DNA of 64,000 nt, from positions 2,182,001-2,246,000 of the forward strand of contig NZ_CP090557.1 in assembly GCF_021484805.1 (NCBI RefSeq). The letters run 5' to 3'. Numbering within the stretch: the stretch's first letter is position 1; each line of letters opens with the position of its first letter. The stretch comes from Tellurirhabdus bombi (GTDB lineage Bacteria; Bacteroidota; Bacteroidia; Cytophagales; Spirosomataceae). The translations under genes and the position numbers were made by a program. The notes under the pieces were generated by a model. That model saw only the letters and a list, made by a program, of their open reading frames with translations. It made no database searches and was not told the DNA's origin. Below are positions 52,049-58,934 of this stretch, piece by piece.

Positions 52049-54436
52049 TTATTCACTTCGTAAACTATCCGCCGGATTGGCCTGTGCCGCCCGGTAGGTT
52101 TTAATTCCAATGGTCAAACTACCAATAATTAGCATCAGGCCAAAACATAGTCCCAGTGTTTCGAAGCCGATGTCAACGTGGTAGGCAAAATTTCGTATAA
52201 AAAAGTTGCCGATAAAATACCCCGACGGCAAGGCAATCACACCCGCAATGATCAACAGCCGCACAAAATCCCAAGACAGCAACCAGCTAATCTGACTAAC
52301 CTGCGCGCCCATTACTTTGCGAATACCAATCTCTTTAATGCGGGTTTCAGTCGTATAAATCACCATACCCAACAAGCCCAGACACGCAATGGACAGAGCC
52401 AGTCCAATCAGCAGGAGCAGCACATGCAAATCTTCGTAATGTCCGTGGCGGTCTTCCAGATACGTATCATACCATTGGCCATCAAACGAACCGTAGCGAT
52501 GAAGCTGCTTCCAAATCTGCCGGGTTGCCGCCAGCACATTTTCTTCGGACCCTCTGGCTACAGCCACGTTAACGTAGCGAAAGCGATCGGGGGAATAACG
52601 CACAATTAGCGGCTTAATCGACCAGGCAAAGGTGGTATACTGAAAGTCTTTGAGTACACCAGCAACCTGAACTTCCTCGTTGTTATTGAGCCAGATGGTT
52701 TGCCCAACGGCGGCACGCGCATCGTCCAGACCAAATTTTCGTACGGCCTCTTCGTTGATCAGTACCAGGCGACTAGCCGAATCGGTATGCGTTTGCGGCA
52801 GATTCTGTCCGGCAGCCAGCGTTAATTGCATGGTGGGCACAAAACCAGCATCGGCCGCGATCACAAAAGATGCGGAAGAGTCGTCGGCTGACCGTTGCCG
52901 CCGGACGATGGCACCATCACCACCGTGGTCGCCCAGCATGATCGACAGGGGAGAAACGCCCTCAACGCCCGAAATTTTGGCCAATTCATTGGCTAATCGC
53001 TGTACAGGAACATCGTGCAGCGGAATGTTTAGTACACCATCACGCCGGAACCCATAATCAGCATTGGCCATGTAGCGCTGTTGCCGAGTCATGGTTACCA
53101 ACAGAATCACGGCGGTTAGTGTCAGAGCAAACTGAATAACAATCAGGCTCTTACGCAGAGAGATGCCACGTAGAACCCGCAAGCCTGTCTGGCTTCGTAA
53201 GACCATTGCTGGCTGGAAACCAGAGAGTACCCGCGCCGGAATGAGGCCCGCCACCAAACCCGTGAATAGACTAAAAGCAATAAAGATAAGCCAGAGCCGA
53301 CCATCTTCCCGAACGCCACCAATAAACCATTGTTGGATGGCTGCCATCGGCTTCACGATCTGTAACATGGCATAGGACAGCCCCAATGAGAATAAGGACA
53401 GGATTAGGGATTCCGCCATGAATTGCCCCATGAGCTGCCAGCGCAAGGCACCAACCACCTTGCGGATACCCACTTCCCGCGCCCGACTGAGCGAGCGGGC
53501 CAGCGTTAAGTTGACGTAATTAAAACCGGCCAGCAACAAGGTAAGTAAACAGACTCCCATCTCAATAGTCAAGGCGATGCGATCAGGCTCGTGGGTGCCG
53601 TTGTACAATTGCTGACGCGCGGGAGAAAAATTCGTAAGCGCCTGGGTAAGAAACGTGTAGTCCTTGTCGCCTTCGTTGGGTCTGTTGGCCGGATGCAGTT
53701 GCAGGCCCTGCGTAACGCGATTGCTTACCGACGTAACGGCCTTTTGAAGTAAGTCTGCCGGTGTTCCGGGTTTTAAAAGCACGTATGTATAAGCTGTTCG
53801 GTAGTCGCGCCAGTCGTTTGCCGACTGCTCTGTGAAAGAAGCGGGCGGCATGGCAACCAACAGATCAAACCGTAAATGCGATTGATTAAACGCATCATCG
53901 ACAACACCCACCACCGTAAACGCGCCTAAGCTGCTGTGCTGTAGGGTCTGACCAATGGGGCTGGCTTTACCAAAAAGGCGTTCCGCTGTTTTCGGGCTGA
54001 GGACTGCCGTTTTCGGTTCGGTGGCGTATTGACCCTGCCGTAATTTAAACCCAAAAATGGAAAAGAAAGAAGGATCAACGGCCCGCAGCAGCAGGTTATT
54101 AAAGCGTTTGTGGCTAACGTCAATTTCGCCGTAATGCCGAATAACGCGCGCGGTGGATTCGACGAAATCATAGCCGCTCTTCAATTCGCCAGCCAGCGGA
54201 ATGGGAGAGGAGGCAAACAAAGAACGATTATTCCCCTGATCGGTAACATCGGTCAGAACGCGGTAAATGCGCTCCCGGTTGGGGTGGAAATCATCGTAGT
54301 CGTACGCGCCTTTGATGTGCGTTAGCGCCACCAGACAGACCATAATGCCCGCTGCTAGTCCAAAGATATTAATGAACGAAAACAGCTTGTGTTTCCAGAG
54401 GTTACGAAGAGCGATTTTAAAATAGTTGCGGATCAT
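52049..54436 (-). CDS. ABC transporter permease P12 (FtsX/MacB type), next to the ATPase
   Basis: This 795-residue permease is the second gene of the P13-P12-ATPase operon, 41 bp after P13. It starts MIRNYFKIALRNLWKHKLF, with DDFHPNRERIYRV after helix 1 and AREVGIRKVVGALRWQ near residue 318. In the second half the motif is IKEIGIRKVMGAQVSQ near 699 rather than VLGAS, and the tail is NPADSLRSE rather than NPVKSL, so it stands apart from the orphan members. VLKDFQYTTF replaces VVKDFHxxSL. These differences, together with direct linkage to the ATPase, suggest it is the true MacB-like partner. Substrate unknown. Confidence 0.94.
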   Translation of the reverse strand: MIRNYFKIALRNLWKHKLFSFINIFGLAAGIMVCLVALTHIKGAYDYDDFHPNRERIYRVLTDVTDQGNNRSLFASSPIPLAGELKSGYDFVESTARVIRHYGEIDVSHKRFNNLLLRAVDPSFFSIFGFKLRQGQYATEPKTAVLSPKTAERLFGKASPIGQTLQHSSLGAFTVVGVVDDAFNQSHLRFDLLVAMPPASFTEQSANDWRDYRTAYTYVLLKPGTPADLLQKAVTSVSNRVTQGLQLHPANRPNEGDKDYTFLTQALTNFSPARQQLYNGTHEPDRIALTIEMGVCLLTLLLAGFNYVNLTLARSLSRAREVGIRKVVGALRWQLMGQFMAESLILSLFSLGLSYAMLQIVKPMAAIQQWFIGGVREDGRLWLIFIAFSLFTGLVAGLIPARVLSGFQPAMVLRSQTGLRVLRGISLRKSLIVIQFALTLTAVILLVTMTRQQRYMANADYGFRRDGVLNIPLHDVPVQRLANELAKISGVEGVSPLSIMLGDHGGDGAIVRRQRSADDSSASFVIAADAGFVPTMQLTLAAGQNLPQTHTDSASRLVLINEEAVRKFGLDDARAAVGQTIWLNNNEEVQVAGVLKDFQYTTFAWSIKPLIVRYSPDRFRYVNVAVARGSEENVLAATRQIWKQLHRYGSFDGQWYDTYLEDRHGHYEDLHVLLLLIGLALSIACLGLLGMVIYTTETRIKEIGIRKVMGAQVSQISWLLSWDFVRLLIIAGVIALPSGYFIGNFFIRNFAYHVDIGFETLGLCFGLMLIIGSLTIGIKTYRAAQANPADSLRSE

Positions 54437-54477
54437 GGTTGTAAGGATCAGGTAAATATGGGTTAGAACCGGAGCTA

Positions 54478-56898
54478 TTATTCACTTCGTAAACTCTTCA
54501 CTGGATTCATCAGCGCCGCTTTGACGCTATGGAAGCTAACGGTTAACAAGGCGATCAGAATGGCCAGACTACCCGATAGCAGGAAAACCCACCAAGGAAC
54601 ATCGATTCTATAGGCAAAATCCTGTAACCACTTGTCGATGGCATACCACGCAACCGGCGAAGCCAAGATAATAGAAAGAAAAACCAATTTAAGAAAGCTC
54701 TGCGAAAGCAACGCAACAATTCCTGGAACGGAGGCTCCCAGTACTTTCCGGATGCCAATTTCTTTAGTCCGTTGCTCAATGGTTAGGAGCGCAATGGCAA
54801 ACAAGCCCATGCACGACAGTACAACAGTAATGGCGGCGGCAATGCTGAAAATCGTTGATAATCGCTCTTCCCGTTTGTACCAGCGGTCGGTATTTTCGCT
54901 CAGAAACGAAGCCATAAACTCCGACCGTGGAGCCAGCTCTTTGTACAGCGCCTTCAACTGATCCATCGTGGAAACCATGTTTTGACGCGTTACCCGAACC
55001 AGAATGTAGTCGAGGTCATCCCGCCGCTGGATGTGCATGGTGATGGGCTTAACCTTCTGGTGGAGAGCATACAAATGAATATCCGGAATAACGCCAATAA
55101 CCTGGTAATAAACCCCGCCGCTATCGGTTTGGAAGCGGGCTCCAACCGGCGTTTTCTCATCCAGCGCTTTAGCCATGCTAGCCGAAATAATCACCGAGGA
55201 AACCGAGTCCGTTGCGTATTGAGGGCTAAACTCCCGGCCAGCCAGCAGTTTGATGCCGAGTGTTTTTAGGTAATCGTAATCGACGCGCACCCAATCGGTA
55301 GCTACTTCGTGACCTTTGTGCATGAAGCCCGAAATACTTCGTGAACTGCTTCCGTCGCGGCCACGACCCAGGTTAACGCCTGTTCCGGTTACGCCCAAAA
55401 CGTTTGGATTCGTGGCCAATCGAGTGCGCATCAGAGTAAGGAGTGCATTGCCATCGTTGTCGTTTCCAACGGGAATGCTAATGACTTGCTCTTCGTCGAA
55501 GCCCAGCGGTTTATCCCGCAGGTAACGAAGCTGTTGCAAAATAACCAACGTGCAGGTGATGAGTAAACAGGCTAGGGCAAATTGTGCCACAATCAGGGAG
55601 TTGCGCAGTGCTCCTGGCTTTTGGGGAGATAACTTTCCCTTCAGAACGGTTACAATATTGAAGCGGGTTAATGCCACTGCCGGATAGCCGCCAGTCAGCA
55701 AGGTTATGGCTAGAAAACCTCCCAGAATCACTAGCAACGAAGCCGGGCTATAAATCAACGCAAGCGTCAGGCCGGACTTGAAAAGGGTGTTATAGGCGGG
55801 CAGCAGCAAGCTAACCAGGAGCAATCCGAAAGCCAATCCTGCAAGGCACGTCAAGACCGATTCGCTCCAGAGTTGAACAAATAACTGGCGGGGCAGGGCA
55901 CCAAGCGTTTTACGAACGCCCACTTCCTTAGCCCGCGTGAAAATGCGTGCCAGCGATAAATTTACGTAGTTGATACCGGCAATGGCCAGGATAAACAGGC
56001 CAATCAGCACCAGTGTGTAGACATAAAGCTGTTCCGTGCCCGAGCCTTCTACTTTTTGCGTATCGAGGTGGACATCGAGCAGCGGTTGCAACCGCAAGCT
56101 GAACAACTCGCCCTGGCTGTCGGGCTTAGCGCCGTTCTGCTTCATTTCGCGTATGTTCTGCTGGTAATATTTCGCAGTAAAGGGCCGTAACCGCTTTTCC
56201 ATCGTTGCCTGGTCTACATCAGGGCGCAGCTTAACAAAAACTTCGTGGTTGGCCTGGTCCCAGCGCCCTTTGCCTTCGGCGTAACTGGGTGAATTTTCAA
56301 TCCGAATGAAGGCATCGTATTCAATGGTCGAATTTTTAGGCGCATCGGCTACCACACCCGTCACGACGTAATCTTTCCAGACGCCATTGGAGCCAATCCG
56401 GACTGTTTTACCCATAGGACTGGCGTTGCCAAAAATATCATTTGCTGTGTTTTCGCTGATAACAAGGCTACTGAGGCTATTCAGAGCCGTTTGTGAGCTT
56501 CCCTGCTTTAAGGGGAACGAAAACATCTCCAGAAAATCGGCGTCTGTGCAACGAACCTGTTTCCGCAGTTGCTTGTCACCGTATTGAATAACGCTCGATC
56601 CCCACATGATGCGGGCGGCCTTCTCGACTTCTGGAAACTCCTGCTTTAACGTGGGGACCAGGGGAAAGGGCATCGTCTCCGATTTGCTGACGCCTTCGGG
56701 ATCGTTGCTAACGGAATAAGTGCGGAAAATCTGGTTGGCATTCGTGTGAAATTCGTCGTAAGACCACTCAAACCAGGCTGTTAGAAAAAGAAGAACGCTA
56801 CTCCCAAAAGCAACCGCCAGACCGACTACGTTGATGGCGGTGGTCAGGCGATTTTTCCAAAGGTTCCGAAAGGCTATTTTGAGGTAATTACGAATCAT
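54478..56898 (-). CDS. ABC transporter permease P13 (FtsX/MacB type)
   Basis: This 806-residue permease uses ATG 56898 (MIRNYLKIAFRNLWKNRL), with an AGGA about 8 bases upstream; GTG 56904 is an alternative that adds two residues. AKEVGVRKTLGALPRQ lies near residue 322 and TKEIGIRKVLGAS near 712. The second periplasmic domain has VIPDIHLYALHQKVKPI instead of VVKDFHxxSL. The tail is NPVKSLRSE. It leads the operon with P12 and the ATPase, and has twin activator sites plus a sigma-54-like promoter with the best -24 match in the window (TGGCACG). Confidence 0.94.
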   Translation of the reverse strand: MIRNYLKIAFRNLWKNRLTTAINVVGLAVAFGSSVLLFLTAWFEWSYDEFHTNANQIFRTYSVSNDPEGVSKSETMPFPLVPTLKQEFPEVEKAARIMWGSSVIQYGDKQLRKQVRCTDADFLEMFSFPLKQGSSQTALNSLSSLVISENTANDIFGNASPMGKTVRIGSNGVWKDYVVTGVVADAPKNSTIEYDAFIRIENSPSYAEGKGRWDQANHEVFVKLRPDVDQATMEKRLRPFTAKYYQQNIREMKQNGAKPDSQGELFSLRLQPLLDVHLDTQKVEGSGTEQLYVYTLVLIGLFILAIAGINYVNLSLARIFTRAKEVGVRKTLGALPRQLFVQLWSESVLTCLAGLAFGLLLVSLLLPAYNTLFKSGLTLALIYSPASLLVILGGFLAITLLTGGYPAVALTRFNIVTVLKGKLSPQKPGALRNSLIVAQFALACLLITCTLVILQQLRYLRDKPLGFDEEQVISIPVGNDNDGNALLTLMRTRLATNPNVLGVTGTGVNLGRGRDGSSSRSISGFMHKGHEVATDWVRVDYDYLKTLGIKLLAGREFSPQYATDSVSSVIISASMAKALDEKTPVGARFQTDSGGVYYQVIGVIPDIHLYALHQKVKPITMHIQRRDDLDYILVRVTRQNMVSTMDQLKALYKELAPRSEFMASFLSENTDRWYKREERLSTIFSIAAAITVVLSCMGLFAIALLTIEQRTKEIGIRKVLGASVPGIVALLSQSFLKLVFLSIILASPVAWYAIDKWLQDFAYRIDVPWWVFLLSGSLAILIALLTVSFHSVKAALMNPVKSLRSE

Positions 56899-56931
56899 AT
56901 GCACGTCCTGTTTATGACTGCATACACTAAA

Positions 56932-56946
56932 ACAACGGACGTGCCA
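56932..56946 (-). promoter_or_regulatory. Sigma-54-like promoter for P13-P12-ATPase
   Basis: On the - strand the sequence reads TGGCACGTCCGTTGT. TGGCACG is the textbook -24 element and TTG the -12 core. The -12 G at 56933 is about 75.5 bp from the centre of the nearer activator site. The predicted transcript start near 56921 leaves a short leader to the ATG at 56898. Confidence 0.7.
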
Positions 56947-57000
56947 ACAAAAGTAAATAGCTGAAGAATAGTTTATTACCTAAAAATTAAAGCGGGGTTT

Positions 57001-57037
57001 TGTCCGAATATGGACAGGGTTTGTCCGCTTGTGAACA
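57001..57037. promoter_or_regulatory. Twin activator sites upstream of P13
   Basis: Palindromes lie at 57001-57016 (TGTCC, GAATAT, GGACA, a perfect arm pair) and 57022-57037 (TGTCC, GCTTGT, GAACA), with starts 21 bp apart. These are the best copies of the motif in the window and define the consensus TGTCC-N6-GGACA. Confidence 0.78.
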
Positions 57038-57074
57038 GGTCAGCTATAAGCGGTTGGGTGGGCCTAAAATACGC

Positions 57075-57102
57075 GCGGGAAACCAGAATTCTGGTTTCCC
57101 GC
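57075..57102. terminator. 28-bp perfect palindrome, probable terminator of the DUF4097-like gene
   Basis: The two 14-base arms (57075-57088 and 57089-57102) are fully complementary with no loop. It lies 28 bp after the stop of the - strand gene, and on that strand is followed by TATTTTAGG. It also marks the outer border of the P13 control region. Confidence 0.65.
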
Positions 57103-57130
57103 AGAAGCTCAACAAAGATTTATTTCGACG

Positions 57131-58165
57131 TTACTGGTTTACATACACGTTGCCGCTTCCGGCTGAAATCTGAACCGGAACGCCACCACCGTTAAGGCGG
57201 CCCCGAACATGGTCTTTTTCCATAGTACCATCGAAGCTACGGAGGGCGCCAGTTGCTACGCGGTTGCCGCGCAGTTCAATGTCCATGCCTTTATCCATTG
57301 GTAAGTTCACCCGAACGCTGCCCGCTGAAGTAGATAACCGCAGAAATTCGCCCAGTTTCCGAATGTCGGCGTCAATACCGCCCGCGCTGGTTTCTGCCCG
57401 AATGCTGCCCGTAATGTCGCGGAGGCGAATGCTACCACCGGATGTGCTGGCCATCAGTTCGCCATCGGCGCCATCCACGTTGACGCTTCCGCCGCTCGTA
57501 CGAGCCTGAATCATGCCTTTCAAATCTTGCAGATGGATGCTGCCTCCGCTGGTTTTCAGGCGCAGATCTCCGCTCGAGTTTTTGGCGTGGATAGAGCCGC
57601 CGCTGGTGGTTAGCTCGATGTCTTTGCGGCAATCGTCGAGATGGATACTTCCTCCTGAAGTCCGGCCCCGAACGGTTCCTTCTATGTCTACCAGGTGCAG
57701 GCTGCCGCCGCTGGTCTGGAAATTCTGCTGCCCATTGAGGTGGGAAATGCGGATGCTACCACCACTGGTTTTCAGGTCAGTCGCTATGGTGCGGGGAACA
57801 AATACCTTGAAGGCAATGCTTACAGAACGCTTCCAGTCCTGATTGTTTTGATGCCGTTTGGCTGTGGCGACAACGGTGTTGCCTTCGGTAGTAATTGAAA
57901 TGTCGTAGTCTCTTAATCGATCTTCAAGCTCAGACTGGCTAAGCCGGTCGTTACCGTTGTTGGCACGAACGTACATCTCAACTTTAGCACCGCTATTTTG
58001 GCTGCCTTCTACGGTAATGCTGCCGCCCGAAGTCTGAACGCGGACGTTATTATAGTTACCGGAGAAATTTTGCGTTTTATAAGGCTGCTCGTTCGACGAC
58101 TGGGCGAAGGCACCGCTGGCAGCAAATACGGCCGTTGCGAGAAAGGTGTTTTGGAGAAATTTCAT
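57131..58165 (-). CDS. Secreted DUF4097-like protein with 18-residue TSGGSI repeats
   Basis: This 344-residue protein has a signal peptide (MKFLQNTFLATAVFAASGAFAQ). From about residue 45, and densely from 130 to 280, it repeats an 18-residue unit beginning TSGGS(I/L/V) followed by a beta strand, with about ten copies (for example TSGGSLHLVDIEGTVRGR and TSGGSIHLQDLKGMIQAR). The later copies drift to TSAGGI and TSAGSV. Such repeats fit a beta-solenoid as in DUF4097 putative adhesins. It is probably surface or periplasmic. It lies upstream of the P13 control region on the same strand, separated by a palindromic terminator, so it is not in the P13 operon. Confidence 0.9.
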   Translation of the reverse strand: MKFLQNTFLATAVFAASGAFAQSSNEQPYKTQNFSGNYNNVRVQTSGGSITVEGSQNSGAKVEMYVRANNGNDRLSQSELEDRLRDYDISITTEGNTVVATAKRHQNNQDWKRSVSIAFKVFVPRTIATDLKTSGGSIRISHLNGQQNFQTSGGSLHLVDIEGTVRGRTSGGSIHLDDCRKDIELTTSGGSIHAKNSSGDLRLKTSGGSIHLQDLKGMIQARTSGGSVNVDGADGELMASTSGGSIRLRDITGSIRAETSAGGIDADIRKLGEFLRLSTSAGSVRVNLPMDKGMDIELRGNRVATGALRSFDGTMEKDHVRGRLNGGGVPVQISAGSGNVYVNQ

Positions 58166-58341
58166 AGTGTTGTTGTCTTTGTGGTAACTGGATGATGTTT
58201 AAACACAGCCGATAGTTGCATGGGGTTTAGAAAAAAGATTGCGCAGTAACTACACTTTATTATTATGTGGAATTGTTATAAATAAGCGATAAGTAATTGA
58301 TAATAATGCGTTATTTGCAAGAAAGATAGCCTTGCCATTGC

Positions 58342-58887
58342 ATGAATCGTAAAAACGCGTTAAAAACTATATTGGCCGGAGCCGTAACATTGCCAACGGT
58401 GACCACTGCGCAAGCGGACTTGGCGCGGGATATTCGGGCGGAGTTTGCTGCTGCCTGGGATCGTTCCTGCCAATATACCCTGACGGTGTTCAACCAGATA
58501 CCCGAAGAGCGTTTGGATTACCGTTATACGCCCGAATCGTTTAGTTTTCGCACGCAATTTGTGCATTGCATTGTTTTTACGGCGGCTCAGTTGGCTGGTC
58601 GGCTAGACCTGAAAAATCCGTACGAGGGCAAAACAAACGAATATTGGAATAAGCTAACGAAAGCCGCGCTGGCAACTGATATTCAGAAGTTTTACGACTG
58701 GGTAAAACAAACCATGACGGGTTTACCGGACAAAGCACTGCTGGAAACAGAGAACTACGCGGGTGAGGAAATGCCCAAATGGCGGGTTTTCTACGCCCTG
58801 GAAAATCACATTATCCATCACCGGGGGCAGGCTATCTGCTATATTCGGTTGAATGGTATTACGCCCGAAGGATACATCGGCTGGTAA
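58342..58887 (+). CDS. DinB family protein
   Basis: This 181-residue four-helix-bundle protein has the DinB pattern: DIRAEFAAAWDRSCQYTLTVFNQIPEERLDYRYTPESFSFRTQFVHCIVFTAAQLAG and the last helix ALENHIIHHRGQAICYIRLNGITPEGY. His in FVH and in the NHIIHHRGQ segment are the likely metal ligands. Members are often metal-dependent thiol transferases or unknown. The N-terminal 25 residues (NALKTILAGAVTLPTVTTAQA) look like a signal peptide, which is unusual for DinB but frequent in Bacteroidota. It is a single gene with its own terminator. Confidence 0.9.
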   Translation: MNRKNALKTILAGAVTLPTVTTAQADLARDIRAEFAAAWDRSCQYTLTVFNQIPEERLDYRYTPESFSFRTQFVHCIVFTAAQLAGRLDLKNPYEGKTNEYWNKLTKAALATDIQKFYDWVKQTMTGLPDKALLETENYAGEEMPKWRVFYALENHIIHHRGQAICYIRLNGITPEGYIGW

Positions 58888-58895
58888 GAACAAAA

Positions 58896-58921
58896 CCAGC
58901 ACGGTATCACTGCCGTGCTGG
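58896..58921. terminator. Bidirectional terminator between DinB and P14
   Basis: A perfect 9-bp stem (58896-58904 with 58913-58921) with an 8-base loop lies between two convergent genes. It is preceded by CAAAA, giving a T-run for the - strand transcript of P14. Confidence 0.75.
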
Positions 58922-58934
58922 ATAGGCTGCTTTC

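Noticed and set aside
57400-57780. Regular DNA repeats in the DUF4097-like gene as a possible CRISPR or tandem-repeat array
   Set aside because: The periodicity is 54 bp in frame and encodes the 18-residue TSGGSI units; there are no unique spacers or cas genes.
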